Below the pieces are notes generated by a model. It had not been told where the DNA came from and did not search any database. It saw nothing but the letters and a program-made list of their open reading frames with translations. The translations under genes and the position numbers were made by a program. A stretch of DNA of 64,000 bases from Hymenobacter elongatus (GTDB lineage Bacteria; Bacteroidota; Bacteroidia; Cytophagales; Hymenobacteraceae): the NCBI RefSeq assembly GCF_004745955.1, contig NZ_SRLD01000025.1, forward strand, positions 1 to 64,000, in the 5' to 3' direction. Within the stretch, counting starts at the first letter, position 1, and each line of letters opens with the position of its first letter. This document shows positions 16,551 to 28,833 of the stretch, piece by piece.

Positions 16551-17267
16551 ATGGAATCAATAGCCGGTAAGACTGCCCTGGTGACGGGCGCGGGCAAAGG
16601 AATTGGCCGCGCCGTAGCGCTGGCTTTGGCGCAGGAAGGCGTGCAGGTAGCGCTGCTGGCCCGCAACGAAGGTCAGCTCCGCACGGTGGCGCAGGAAATT
16701 GAAGCGCTGGGCGGCAAAGCCGTAGTGGTAGCCGCCGACGTAGCCGACCGCGCCGCCGTGGAGGCAGCCGTGGCGCAGGTGCTCAGCTCGCTCGGCTCCA
16801 TCGATATTCTCATCAACAACGCCGGCATCGGCACCTTCGCCAAGCTCGTCGATATGGACCCAGCCGAGTGGGAGCATATCATTCAGGTGAACCTGATGGG
16901 CACCTACTACACCACCCGCGCCGTGCTGCCCCAAATGCTGGCGCGCCAGAGCGGTGACATCATCAACATTGCCTCTACCGCCGGCCAGCGCGGGGCCGCC
17001 ACCACCAGCGCCTACAGCGCCTCCAAATTTGCTATTCTGGGCCTCACCGAGTCGCTGATGCAGGAGGTGCGCAAGCAGAACATCCGCGTATCGGCCCTCA
17101 CGCCCAGCACCGTGGCTACCGAATTGGCCATCAGCAACAACCTCACCGACGGCAACCCCGACAAGGTGATGCAGCCCGAGGATCTGGCAGAGTTCATCGT
17201 GTCGCAGCTGAAGCTCAACCGCCGCATCTTCATCAAAGAAGCCGGCATGTGGAGCACCAATCCGTAA
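16551..17267 (+). CDS. SDR family oxidoreductase, 3-ketoacyl-ACP reductase-like
   Basis: 238 residues, classical short-chain dehydrogenase. The cofactor loop TGAGKGIG is at 12-19, NNAG at about 88-91, the catalytic Ser in [10 protein letters not shown], and YSASK with Tyr/Lys at about 154/158. The Rossmann fold covers the whole length. The Asp/Arg pattern after the second strand (LLARNEGQL) suggests NADPH preference. It is FabG-like but lies alone, so an individual sugar, ketone or acyl substrate remains open. The 3' flank has a family A palindrome that may end transcription. Confidence 0.88.
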   Translation: MESIAGKTALVTGAGKGIGRAVALALAQEGVQVALLARNEGQLRTVAQEIEALGGKAVVVAADVADRAAVEAAVAQVLSSLGSIDILINNAGIGTFAKLVDMDPAEWEHIIQVNLMGTYYTTRAVLPQMLARQSGDIINIASTAGQRGAATTSAYSASKFAILGLTESLMQEVRKQNIRVSALTPSTVATELAISNNLTDGNPDKVMQPEDLAEFIVSQLKLNRRIFIKEAGMWSTNP

Positions 17268-17344
17268 CCGGATTGGTATGAGAATACCAGAACGTCGGGT
17301 CGCCATGACGTTCTGGTTGCAGCTGCGTTTTACAGCACACACTT

Positions 17345-17494
17345 GTTCCTGAATCAGAAATGACATAAAAAAGAACGTCATGCTGAGCTTGTCGAAGCAT
17401 CTCTACCGCTTCGTCGGACTGCTCAAACGAAGCGGTAGAGATGCTTCGACAAGCTCAGCATGACGTTCTTTTTTCGTTTCGCTTTATTCAGGAG
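17345..17494. mobile_element. Family A palindromic element
   Basis: Core at 17367-17474: AAAAAAGAACGTCATGCTGA on the left and its exact complement on the right, with CTTGTCGAAGCATCTCTACC inside. Weak outer inverted repeats TCCTGAAT / ATTCAGGA lie at 17347 and 17493. The long stem ends in a T-run on both strands, so it could also act as a bidirectional terminator for the SDR gene. Confidence 0.7.
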
Positions 17495-17549
17495 CCAGTC
17501 TCATATACAAAGGCCCTGGAAGATGCTTCCTTGTCCTTACCCAAAACTC

Positions 17550-17585
17550 AAAAGTCCTTCCAGCCATGTGGCCGGAAGGACTTTT
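17550..17585. terminator. Hairpin with T-run
   Basis: AAAAGTCCTTCC..GCC-ATGT-GGC.GGAAGGACTTTT, a strong stem with a 4-nt loop and U-run, typical of an intrinsic terminator. It lies within a larger inverted repeat with AAAGGCCCT/GGGGCCTTT and CCTTACCCAAA/TTTGGGTAAGG arms at 17512-17714. It is between the convergent genes ending at 17267 and 17742. Confidence 0.6.
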
Positions 17586-17741
17586 CTGCGTGGTTGCCTC
17601 ACTGTTCTCCTTCCTTTTTAGGTTACTTCAGCCTGCGAAAAGGCCCCATACATCACTTCTGAGAAGCCCGAAAAAGATTTGGGTAAGGAAAAGAAAGATG
17701 CTTCCGGGGCCTTTTATATGCTGTAAGAATCAGCTGGGCTA

Positions 17742-19043
17742 CTAGCGTATGATCCGCCCGTTTTTGTCGAGGCGAACGTCAGGCTTGGGCGCGGCCTTGG
17801 GCACCATCGTCCCAAAGGCCCCCTTCTTCTCGAAGGACTGAATAACCTCTTCTTCCACCGGGGTGCGCTTCACCACCGGGTTATTGGCCCAGAACTCGGC
17901 GTCGTACTTGATGCTCTTGATGGCCTGCAAGTCCCGGTCTTCCACACTGACGCGGGCATAGGGAATGCTGGTGGGCGTGGTGCTGGTGTCATAGAAAAAG
18001 GTGAACGACGACACGGTGAGCGGCGTGGCCGATTTGCCGGGCGTCGTCAGCTCAGCGGCCAGATTCACCTTCAGGAATTCGAGCGGGGCTACGTCATCGG
18101 TGTCGCTGTTCTGAAACGACATTTCGATATCGAGCTTGGTGTTGCGAAATTTCTGGTTGAGGTTGGAGGTCGTGGCCGTGAAGTTGGGCGTACTCATGCG
18201 GTAGCGCACCACTTTGTAGCTGTCCACATCAATCCAGATGGTGCCCTGGGAGCGGTATTTGGTCAGCTCAGGCCGGGTTTCGAAGTCAATTTCGGCAATG
18301 CCGCCCTTGGTGCTGTCGGGGCCGGCTACCACGCCTTTCAGCTCCAACAGGTAGTTTTTCACGGCGTTGGGACTCAGCAGCGCCAACGATTTGAGCGTGT
18401 CGGCTTTAGCATCATACAAGCCGTAGGACTTGGTGTAGAGCGAGAAGTTGCTGAAGCTGGTGATGCTTTGTTTGGCGGCATAGCGTCCCTGGGCAATAGC
18501 GGTGCCCTCGATCCGCGAGTTGGTGGATTTCACATCCCACACGACTTCCTGCAGCTCCGTCGGCTCGCCGCCGATGCGCGTGGTTTGGCGATAAAAGGCT
18601 TTGCCGTAGAATTTCCGGCCGTAGTTGCGCTGCATCTGGCGGAAGGCGCGGTCGACGAGGCGAAAGGCGTAGCTGCCCACTTTCACTTCGGGCAGCGTGA
18701 TGGTGGCCGAAGCCAGGGCAATGCGCAAGGGCTCGGCGGCGCTGCTCACCCGCACCGTGTCGCGCACGTGGCCCAGCTCCGAAACCAGCAGCGTGATGGG
18801 CAGCCGGCCCACTTTCAGGGTAAACTCGCCTTCCACGTTGGTAGTCGTGCCCAGTGTAGTGCCGGGCACCGACACGCTGGCGAACGGCAGCGCCGCGTTG
18901 GTTTCCTTATCCAGCACCACCCCTCGCAGTTGCTGGGCCCAAGCCGCAGGGCTGCTCAGAAATAAGACCACCACCAGGGCCCACACAGGCAGCCACGCAC
19001 GAGAAGGCGAAAGAAATTGAAAAGCAGAGCGCAAAGCAGCCAT
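17742..19043 (-). CDS. Carboxypeptidase-regulatory-like domain outer-surface protein
   Basis: 433 residues. The N-terminal signal/anchor ends in LSSPAAWAQ. A CarboxypepD_reg-like beta-sandwich follows (about 38-115): GVVLDKETNAALPFASVSVP and GTTTNVEGEFTLKV are typical. The C-terminal 300 residues resemble the DUF5686-type or outer-membrane-associated region seen in Bacteroidota: YAFRLVDRAFRQMQRNYGRK and further strand-rich sequence. There is no T9SS tail. It is probably exported and associated with the outer membrane; no enzymatic activity is suggested. Divergent from the PhoD-like gene at 19220. Confidence 0.75.
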   Translation of the reverse strand: MAALRSAFQFLSPSRAWLPVWALVVVLFLSSPAAWAQQLRGVVLDKETNAALPFASVSVPGTTLGTTTNVEGEFTLKVGRLPITLLVSELGHVRDTVRVSSAAEPLRIALASATITLPEVKVGSYAFRLVDRAFRQMQRNYGRKFYGKAFYRQTTRIGGEPTELQEVVWDVKSTNSRIEGTAIAQGRYAAKQSITSFSNFSLYTKSYGLYDAKADTLKSLALLSPNAVKNYLLELKGVVAGPDSTKGGIAEIDFETRPELTKYRSQGTIWIDVDSYKVVRYRMSTPNFTATTSNLNQKFRNTKLDIEMSFQNSDTDDVAPLEFLKVNLAAELTTPGKSATPLTVSSFTFFYDTSTTPTSIPYARVSVEDRDLQAIKSIKYDAEFWANNPVVKRTPVEEEVIQSFEKKGAFGTMVPKAAPKPDVRLDKNGRIIR

Positions 19044-19219
19044 AAGCAGGAGTTAGAGAACGATAAGCGGATCAGTACAACGCCCGAAGCGCTGCCACTG
19101 GTACGCGGCTCTGCAAAAGTAAGACCGCTCTGGCTCTGAAGAGGAAAGTTTTCGGAGTGGGTTTTTCTCTTAACATACACTTCACAGCGGCGTGGCTTCC
19201 CAATCCGCATCTTTACAGC

Positions 19220-20230
19220 ATGAAAAAGCCCTTGTCCTTTCTTACCGGCCTGGTTTTGCTGCTGGCCAACCCGGCAGTAGCACAAAAAAACCGGGAGTTG
19301 ACCATTGCCTTCGGCTCCTGCAACAAGATCGACCTGCCCCAGCCGCTCTGGCCCGTTATTGCCCGCGACAAACCCCAGGTCTGGATCTGGCTCGGCGACA
19401 ACGTGTATGGCGATACCAACGACATGCAGGTGCTCAAGCAGAAATACGATACGCAGCTGGTCCTGCCCGGCTACCAGCAGTTCCGCAAAGACGTGCCTAC
19501 CATCATCGGCACCTGGGACGACCACGACTATGGCCGCAACGACGCGGGCAAGGAATATCCTTTCAAGAAGGAAAGTCAGCAGCTGGCCCTCGACTTTTTG
19601 CAGGAGCCCAAAGACAGCCCCCGCCGGCGGCAGGAAGGCATTTACGCGGCTTATACCTACATGGCAGGCACCAAAAAGGTCAAGGTGATTCTGCTCGATG
19701 ACCGCTACCACCAGGACGAGCTGCGGCGCGGCCCCGACCGGGCCTACCTGCAAAACCCCACCGGCGACATTCTGGGCGAAGCCCAGTGGCAGTGGCTACA
19801 GCAGCAACTCACCGGCTCCGATGCCGACGTCCACATCCTAGGCTCAGGCATCCAGTTTTTGCCCCAGCAGCACCCCTACGAGAAATGGGCCAACTTCCCC
19901 ACCGCCCGCCAGCGCCTGCTCGACCTGCTGATTTCGAGCCAGGCCAAGGGCGTGCTGCTCGTCAGCGGCGACCGGCACATTGGCGAAATGTCGAAAATAA
20001 CGCTGGCGGGCCAGACGCGGCCCATCTACGAAATCACCTCCAGCGGCCTCACCCACGTTGACCCGCGCATTGTCGAGGAGCCCAACCAGTACCGGGTTGG
20101 TCCCCGCGTCAATCAGCAGCACTACGGCCTGCTGCGCTTCCGCCAGCAGGGCAAAAAGCTACTGGTTACGGCCACGCTCAAGGGCGAGGGCAACAAGGTA
20201 TTTCACTCGGAGGAAATCGAAGTGAAATAG
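19220..20230 (+). CDS. PhoD-like alkaline phosphatase / phosphodiesterase
   Basis: 336 residues from MKKPLSFLTGLV, with signal peptide cut after NPAVAQ. The metallophosphoesterase motifs are IAFGSCNKID (about 29-38), WLGDNVYGD, TWDDHDYGRND and SGDRHIGEMS. This is the compact PhoD-like family, with the metal-binding Asp, His and Asn residues in place. It is likely a periplasmic phosphodiesterase or phosphatase; the true substrate is unknown. A longer start 63 bp upstream would mask the signal peptide and is not used. The GH3 fusion gene follows 117 bp later on the same strand. Confidence 0.88.
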   Translation: MKKPLSFLTGLVLLLANPAVAQKNRELTIAFGSCNKIDLPQPLWPVIARDKPQVWIWLGDNVYGDTNDMQVLKQKYDTQLVLPGYQQFRKDVPTIIGTWDDHDYGRNDAGKEYPFKKESQQLALDFLQEPKDSPRRRQEGIYAAYTYMAGTKKVKVILLDDRYHQDELRRGPDRAYLQNPTGDILGEAQWQWLQQQLTGSDADVHILGSGIQFLPQQHPYEKWANFPTARQRLLDLLISSQAKGVLLVSGDRHIGEMSKITLAGQTRPIYEITSSGLTHVDPRIVEEPNQYRVGPRVNQQHYGLLRFRQQGKKLLVTATLKGEGNKVFHSEEIEVK

Positions 20231-20346
20231 CGCGGCGCTCCGCCGAAGCAGCGGCCAGGTGGAACCTCACCCTTACCCTACCCTCTTCGCTGTTCGGTTC
20301 CGCTTATATTCGCAGCCTGGCCTTCACCTAACTGCTGCGACTTATT

Positions 20347-23655
<3,309 letters not shown>

Positions 23656-23718
23656 GCTCGTTTGTCTTGGCGAACGAAACACTCCGGCCGCCGAAAGGGG
23701 CTGAGCTTTCCGACGCGA

Positions 23719-23752
23719 AAAGCCCTTTTCTACACCTGTAGGAAAGGGCTTT
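23719..23752 (+). terminator. Hairpin terminator
   Basis: AAGCCCTTTTCTACA-CCTG-TAGGAAAGGGCTT: a strong stem 64 bp past the stop of the GH3 fusion. The trailing T-run is short. Confidence 0.6.
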
Positions 23753-23865
23753 GTGGTACAAGCACGGGCCCGTGCTACGCAGAGCACGGATTGCTGCGCT
23801 TCGCTCGTAATGACGGATAAAAACCCTAGCTTACTTCCCTGTCAAACCCCCATCAGCAGAGAAGC

Positions 23866-25491
23866 ATGCTAGGACTAATGATGAACGAGCCCCTGCGCAT
23901 TGCCGGGCTTCTGGAACATGCCGCCAAGTGGCACTCCACCACCGAAATCGTGTCGCGCCTGACGGAGGGCGGCATTCACCGCTACACCTATCATGCCGCC
24001 CACCAGCGGGCCAAGCAGCTGGCCAATGTACTCACGGAGCTGGGCGTGCAAAACGGCGACCGAATCGGGACGCTGGCCTGGAACAACCACCGCCACTTCG
24101 AGCTGTACTACGGCGTGTCGGGCATCGGGGCAGTGTGTCACACCATCAATCCCCGGCTGTTTCCCGAGCAGCTGGTGTATATTATTAACCACGCCGCCGA
24201 CCGGTTTCTGTTTTTCGATCTGACGTTTCTGCCGCTGGTGGAAAAGCTGGCCCCGCTCTGCCCCAAGGTGGAAGCCTGGGTGCTGATGACCGACCGCGCC
24301 CACATGCCCACGGCCAGCGCCCTGCCCGATATCCGGTGCTACGAAGACCTGCTGGCCGCCCACAGCGCCGAGTTTACGTGGCCCGACTTCGACGAAAATA
24401 CGGCCTCGTCGCTCTGCTACACTTCCGGCACCACCGACCAGCCCAAGGGCGTGCTCTACTCCCACCGCTCCACGGTGCTGCACAGCTACGCCGCCGGCCT
24501 GCCCGACTGCTTCAACTGCTCGGCCCGCGACGTAATTTTGCCCGTCGTGCCCATGTTCCACGTCAACGCCTGGGGCATTCCGTACCTGGCTCCCCTAATT
24601 GGCTGCAAGCTGGTGCTGCCCGGTCCGGGCCTCGATGCGGCCAGTCTGTTTGAGCTTTTCGAGCAGGAACACGTCACCTTCAGCGCCGGCGTGCCCACTA
24701 TCTGGTTTGGGCTGCTCACGTTTATGCGGGAGAAAAAAGCCCGCTTCAGCACGCTCAAGCAGATGATTGTGGGCGGCGCATCGTGCCCGCCGGCCCTGCT
24801 CAAAGCCTTCGACGATGAGCTGGGCGTGCACATCCGCCACGCCTGGGGCATGAGCGAAACCTCGCCGCTGGGCACCGTCAATTCCTCCAAGTCCAGCCAG
24901 CTTAGCCTGAGCCCCGATGAGCAGTTTGCCATCAGCACCAAGCAGGGTCGCTCCATCTTTGGCATCGACATGAAAATAGTAGACGACCACGACCAGGAGC
25001 TGCCCCACGACGGCGTGGCCTTCGGCGACCTGCTCGTGCGCGGCCCATTTGTGGCGGGCGGCTACTACGAGTCCGACAACCGCAGCCAGTTTACCGCCGA
25101 CGGCTGGTTCCGGACCGGCGATGTGGCCACCATCGACCCCGAAGGCTTCATGAACATCACCGACCGCTCGAAGGACGTCATCAAGTCGGGCGGCGAGTGG
25201 ATTTCCAGCATCGACCTCGAAAACCTGGCCATTGCCCACCCCAGCATTGCCGAGGCGGCCGTCATCGGGCTGCCCCACCCCAAATGGAGCGAGCGGCCCT
25301 TGCTGGTGGTAGTGCGCAAACCCGACACCGAAGTCAGCCAAGAGGAGCTGCTGCTGTTTTTCGACGGCAAAGTAGCCAGCTGGTGGAAGCCCGACGCGGT
25401 GGAATTTGTGGAGCAGTTGCCCCATACGGCCACCGGCAAGCTGCTCAAAACCAAGCTCCGCCAGGATTTCGCGGGCTACGAGTTTCCGTAG
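23866..25491 (+). CDS. Long-chain fatty acid/acyl-CoA synthetase (AMP-binding)
   Basis: 541 residues; MLGLMMNEP has three possible ATGs within six codons. The AMP-binding signature is [16 protein letters not shown] (about 185-200), with MSETSP as the adenylate site, [16 protein letters not shown] as the hinge region and [10 protein letters not shown] containing the catalytic C-terminal Lys. Length and motifs fit the class that activates medium- to long-chain fatty acids with ATP and CoA. It is cytoplasmic or membrane-attached. No beta-oxidation partner lies nearby. A bidirectional terminator follows. Confidence 0.9.
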   Translation: MLGLMMNEPLRIAGLLEHAAKWHSTTEIVSRLTEGGIHRYTYHAAHQRAKQLANVLTELGVQNGDRIGTLAWNNHRHFELYYGVSGIGAVCHTINPRLFPEQLVYIINHAADRFLFFDLTFLPLVEKLAPLCPKVEAWVLMTDRAHMPTASALPDIRCYEDLLAAHSAEFTWPDFDENTASSLCYTSGTTDQPKGVLYSHRSTVLHSYAAGLPDCFNCSARDVILPVVPMFHVNAWGIPYLAPLIGCKLVLPGPGLDAASLFELFEQEHVTFSAGVPTIWFGLLTFMREKKARFSTLKQMIVGGASCPPALLKAFDDELGVHIRHAWGMSETSPLGTVNSSKSSQLSLSPDEQFAISTKQGRSIFGIDMKIVDDHDQELPHDGVAFGDLLVRGPFVAGGYYESDNRSQFTADGWFRTGDVATIDPEGFMNITDRSKDVIKSGGEWISSIDLENLAIAHPSIAEAAVIGLPHPKWSERPLLVVVRKPDTEVSQEELLLFFDGKVASWWKPDAVEFVEQLPHTATGKLLKTKLRQDFAGYEFP

Positions 25492-25507
25492 CAGCGGCCC
25501 AGCAGAA

Positions 25508-25563
25508 CCCACAAAAAGGGTCGGGGTCCCGCGTAAGCGAGGTCCCGACCCTTTTTTGTGGGT
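25508..25563. terminator. Bidirectional terminator
   Basis: ACCCACAAAAAGGGTCGGG...CCCGACCCTTTTTTGTGGGT: perfect arms with A- and T-runs on both sides, between the convergent genes ending at 25491 and 25596. Confidence 0.85.
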
Positions 25564-25595
25564 AGCGGTGGCAGCGGTAAAAGCGGCGCGACGCC

Positions 25596-26093
25596 TTATT
25601 CCTCCTGGGATTTCATTTTGGCTTCAATGGTGCGCTGCAGCTCCGGCAGGTTTTCCTGCACCCGGCGCTGGCCCAGCTCCATGCCCGCCTGCATCAGCAC
25701 CGACTGCTTCCCCACGAATTTCTGGCCGACCGGAGTTTCGTAGAACTTGGTTAGCTCCTTCAGTTCTTTCTCCGTGAACTCAGTAGCATACAGGCTGATC
25801 ATGTCCTCTTTCAGCGAGGCCCAGCTCATATATTTAGCCGTGAAAGCCCGCATTTCGGGTTCCAGACTTTTTATTTCCGGGCGCTGCTTTATCTGCATCG
25901 TCATCATCTGATCCACGGCCGCGTCGAGCGTTTTTTCTACCTGCATCGTGCTCAAAAATACGGCGGCGGCTTTGCGCTGCGCCGGGGTGCCCGTAGAGGC
26001 CGAGGCGGTAGCGGTAGTCGATTGGGCCTGCACGGCCGGGGCAGTCAGCCACAAGCCGGCCGCCAGAACAAAGAAGAAAGTACGCACGGACAC
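25596..26093 (-). CDS. DUF2059 domain secreted protein
   Basis: 165 residues; start is GTG (MSVRTFFFV). A Sec signal ends at PAVQAQ. A short Ser/Thr/Ala linker is followed by the DUF2059 region: MQVEKTLDAAVDQMMTMQIK, then LYATEFTEKELKELTKFYETPVGQKFV, which is the family's typical segment. All-helical, periplasmic; function in the family is unknown. Single gene, convergent with the acyl-CoA ligase. Confidence 0.85.
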   Translation of the reverse strand: MSVRTFFFVLAAGLWLTAPAVQAQSTTATASASTGTPAQRKAAAVFLSTMQVEKTLDAAVDQMMTMQIKQRPEIKSLEPEMRAFTAKYMSWASLKEDMISLYATEFTEKELKELTKFYETPVGQKFVGKQSVLMQAGMELGQRRVQENLPELQRTIEAKMKSQEE

Positions 26094-26498
26094 GAAGTAG
26101 AAGAACGAGGCCCCGGCATAGAAATGCCCGGTGCCGCGCCCCGGATGAAACGTAAAATAGCCTGCCTGTCAGTGGCGCAGCAGGGAAACAAGGGTAAGAC
26201 ACCTGTTGCCGCTGAAAGAGTCCCGGCGCGGGAATCACAGCTGTCTGTTGCAAGGTACGGCCTCAACCGCTATTGTATTCCAGGCGTTGTGGTATTCCTT
26301 CATACTAGCCAGCGGCCCCGCGAAAAACACCTAGTCGCGTCGGGCAGTATTCCTACTGGTTGCCCATCAGATCTGCTGCGCAAAGTCGAAGCATCTCTAC
26401 TGCTTTGCTTAGGGCTTTTCAACGAAGTGGTAGAGATGCGTCGGCAAGCGGACGCCAGGTGAGCAGGACGTGCTGAGTTGATTACACCGACTTCCTAA

Positions 26499-26812
26499 GA
26501 GGCTGTTTGAGTTAGCAAAAATCTGTCATTGTGATGTAGAGACGCATGGTTGCGTCTCGTCGCTTGCGCCTCAAGGCCAGGTTTTGTTCAACGATGAGAC
26601 GCAACTATGCGTCTCTACATCATTCCTGATACTGAAGCTGTTTAGAAAGTCAAAAGAACGTCATGCTGAGCTTGTCGAAGCATCTCTACCGCTTCGTAGG
26701 TGCCGTTCAAAGAAGCGGTAGAGATGCTTCGACAAGCTCAGCATGACGTGCTGATTACAGTTGGCGACTTTCTAAACAACTTCACTTAAAAAAAACCAAC
26801 TCAAACAGCCTC
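26499..26812. mobile_element. MITE-like element carrying a second element, TSD TAA
   Basis: Ends GAGGCTGTTTGAGTT (26499-26513) and AACTCAAACAGCCTC (26798-26812), flanked by TAA at 26496-26498 and 26813-26815. The left part holds a family B palindrome, GATGTAGAGACGCATGGTTG and complement (about 26535-26622). The right part is occupied by another complete element (26634-26783). The target itself, ACCGACTTCC-TAA-ACAG after rejoining, looks like the terminal repeat of yet another element. Confidence 0.8.
26634..26783. mobile_element. MITE-like element, family A core, TSD ACT
   Basis: 150 bp with ends GAAGCTGTTTAGAAAGTC and GACTTTCTAAACAACTTC and ACT at 26631-26633 and 26784-26786. The inner palindrome is family A (AACGTCATGCTGAGCTTGTC... 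complement). It lies wholly within 26499-26812. Confidence 0.8.
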
Positions 26813-26855
26813 TAAACAGATGCAGCGCCTGAAATCACCTTTTCCAAGTCTTGGC

Positions 26856-28052
26856 TCAGACTTTCAGAAAGATGCGCCGCTCATACATCACCCACAACAC
26901 GGCCAGCCAGATGAGCACGCAGGCCGTGGCACCGGCCAGTGAGGCCAGGTACGGATCGGGGAAGTAGGGCACGAACAGCAGATCGACCAGCCGCTGTTTC
27001 AGGCTGATGGTGCCCGCCCCGGTCGGATTAGCGACCTGCCACATATTCAGGCCCCGGGCAATGAGGCTGGACAGGAAAAAGACGGTAATGGCATTGACGC
27101 CGAAAACGACGAAGGCCGTGGTGCCGCGCCGATAACCGCGCACGTCGCAGAGCCAGTAGAGGGCGGCCAGGACGCCAGCGGCGATGCCACCGGTGTAGAG
27201 CACGTAGGAGCTGGTCCACAGGTTCTTGTTCAGCGGCAGCCAGCTGCTCCAGAACAAGCCTAGCAGCAGAGTCGCCCCGCCCGCCACCAACAGCCAGGCC
27301 ACTTTGGCAGCGGCGGCTGGGCCGGCCGCGCGCAGGCCGCGCCCCGCCAACAGGCCCATGAGGCCGGTGCCCACGGCCGGCAGCGTGCCCAGCAGGCCTT
27401 CTGGGTCCCATGTTTTGCTGATTTTCCAGAGGTGTGCTTCGCCCAGCAGCAGCCGGTCGAGCCAGGCCCCGAGGTTGGTGGCAGGCTCCAGGTTGGCCGG
27501 CCCGAAACCAGGCACGGGCACCAGCTGGAGCAGCACATTGTAGCCAACCAGCACCACGGCCAACACCCAAGCCTGCTGCCGCCAGGTGGTTTTAACAAAC
27601 AACACTCCACACACCAGAAAGACCAGCGCAATACGCGCCAGCACGCCCGGAATCCGGACCGTGGCGAAGTCCCACTGCAAAAACAGGGACGCAAACAGGC
27701 CCAATCCAAACAGTACCACCGAGCGGCGCAGCACCCGCCCAAGCAGCGCCCCGTGCTGGCTATAGTCGCGGCGGGCAGTATCGAGTCCATACACAATGGA
27801 AACGCCCATTATGAACAGAAAAAAGGGAAATATGAGGTCGGCGGGGGTGCAGCCGTGCCACTCGGCATGGGCCAGCGGCGCGTAGATATGGCCCCAGTCG
27901 CCGGGATTGTTCACCAGAATCATAGCCATAACCGTCAGCCCCCGGAACACATCCAAGGACACCAGACGCGGCGGCGGGGCGGGCATGGCAGCGGGGCCGG
28001 TGGCGGAGAGCAGAGCCGACGTGGGACGGGCAGTGGGCAGAGAGCTGGGCAT
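26856..28052 (-). CDS. HGSNAT/DUF5009-type multi-pass acyltransferase
   Basis: 398 residues from MPSSLPTARPTS; a 29-codon extension upstream is possible but overlaps the divergent promoter. RLVSLDVFRGLTVMAMILVNNPG is the family opening (a His-free variant of the heparan-alpha-glucosaminide N-acetyltransferase catalytic domain), followed by PADLIFPFFLFIMG and about ten membrane helices. In Bacteroidota such proteins are annotated DUF5009 and are thought to move acyl groups across the inner membrane onto glycans. No sugar-utilisation partner adjoins it. It is divergent from the Fur-family gene. Confidence 0.85.
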   Translation of the reverse strand: MPSSLPTARPTSALLSATGPAAMPAPPPRLVSLDVFRGLTVMAMILVNNPGDWGHIYAPLAHAEWHGCTPADLIFPFFLFIMGVSIVYGLDTARRDYSQHGALLGRVLRRSVVLFGLGLFASLFLQWDFATVRIPGVLARIALVFLVCGVLFVKTTWRQQAWVLAVVLVGYNVLLQLVPVPGFGPANLEPATNLGAWLDRLLLGEAHLWKISKTWDPEGLLGTLPAVGTGLMGLLAGRGLRAAGPAAAAKVAWLLVAGGATLLLGLFWSSWLPLNKNLWTSSYVLYTGGIAAGVLAALYWLCDVRGYRRGTTAFVVFGVNAITVFFLSSLIARGLNMWQVANPTGAGTISLKQRLVDLLFVPYFPDPYLASLAGATACVLIWLAVLWVMYERRIFLKV

Positions 28053-28214
28053 GCGGGATGGGGAGTAGCGGGCGGCGGCGGCGACCTGGGCGAAGATACC
28101 GAAAGCCGCCGGGTACGGCGCTGAAAGACGCAGACTCACTTTTCGGCCGTGCGCTTGTTAGTACCTGAATTTTCGGTTCGGCGGCGGCTCGCGCGCGCTT
28201 CGGTGCCAACCTCG

Positions 28215-28222
28215 TACTTTTG
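28215..28222 (+). promoter_or_regulatory. Candidate -7 promoter box of the Fur-family gene
   Basis: TACTTTTG matches the Bacteroidota TAnnTTTG box. It ends only 8 bases before the ATG at 28231, so a transcript from it would be almost leaderless. A clear TTTG -33 box is not visible, so this is tentative. Confidence 0.35.
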
Positions 28223-28230
28223 GCTTCCTG

Positions 28231-28659
28231 ATGGCAACTCCCGACCATATTTCGCTGACCCTCGCCCGCCACGGGCTGCGCCACACGCCCATGCGGCGGG
28301 CCGTGCTGGACGTGCTGTTCAGCAAGTCGTTTGCTCTCTCCAGCAACGATATTGAGCAGGCCCTGGAAGCCGATTCCGACCGTATCACACTCTACCGCAC
28401 GCTACGCACTTTCGAACAGAAAGGCGTTATTCACCGGGTGCTCGACAGCTCCGACGTCATTCGGTTCGCGGCCTGCTCGGTGGCCTGCACCGAGCAGGCC
28501 CACGCCGACGACCATGTACATTTCAAATGCTCGGCCTGTGAGCGGACGTATTGCCTCACCCAGGTGGCTATTCCGGCCGTGCAGCTGCCCGGTGGCTTTC
28601 GGGCCACCCACCGCGACTATCTGATGTCGGGCGTGTGCCAGCAGTGCCACGCTGAGTAA
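28231..28659 (+). CDS. Fur-family transcriptional regulator
   Basis: 142 residues. The N-terminal winged helix has RHTPMRRAVLDVLF and SSNDIEQALEADSDRITLYR, which contains the recognition helix. The C-terminal domain has the metal-site segment DDHVHFKCSACERTYCL and closes with GVCQQCHAE, giving two CxxC pairs for structural zinc. The fold fits Fur/Zur/PerR; the specificity cannot be told from sequence, but the compact form with both CxxC pairs is common in Zur-like proteins. It may also control the divergent acyltransferase. A terminator follows at 28730-28761. Confidence 0.9.
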   Translation: MATPDHISLTLARHGLRHTPMRRAVLDVLFSKSFALSSNDIEQALEADSDRITLYRTLRTFEQKGVIHRVLDSSDVIRFAACSVACTEQAHADDHVHFKCSACERTYCLTQVAIPAVQLPGGFRATHRDYLMSGVCQQCHAE

Positions 28660-28729
28660 GCGCAGGTCGGCAACCTGCGGCGGCAGCCGAAACTCGGGAA
28701 GCGGTTAGGCGACTCTTCGAGTACACCCA

Positions 28730-28761
28730 AAAGGCCCGACTGGAACTCCAGCCGGGCCTTT
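28730..28761 (+). terminator. Hairpin terminator of the Fur-family gene
   Basis: AAAGGCCCG-CTGGA-AC-TCCAG-CGGGCCTTT followed by T-rich sequence, 70 bp past the stop. Confidence 0.75.
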
Positions 28762-28768
28762 CTCACTT

Positions 28769-28816
28769 TCTGTCTCTGTCTCTGTCTCTGTCTCTGTCTC
28801 TGTCTCTGTCTCTGTC
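28769..28816. repeat. Hexanucleotide microsatellite (TCTGTC)8
   Basis: Eight exact copies of TCTGTC in tandem, between the Fur-family terminator and the SusD remnant. Copy number is likely to vary by slippage. It is not within a gene. Confidence 0.9.
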
Positions 28817-28833
28817 TCTCTGCGACTCCCCAG

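Larger units (their letters stand above)
26094..26855. repeat. Gene-free region packed with palindromic elements
   Basis: No gene is supported in these 760 bp. 26386-26472 is a decayed family A palindrome (GCATCTCTACTGC / GTGGTAGAGATGC arms). 26483-26498 looks like the right terminal repeat of another element (ACCGACTTCCTAA). Then comes the nested pair described separately at 26499-26812. Confidence 0.7.

Noticed and set aside
23866-25491. Possible CoA-ligase as part of a beta-oxidation cluster
   Set aside because: No thiolase, hydratase or acyl-CoA dehydrogenase lies on either side.
26499-26812. CRISPR array
   Set aside because: Repeats are inverted, not direct with regular spacers; no cas gene is present.
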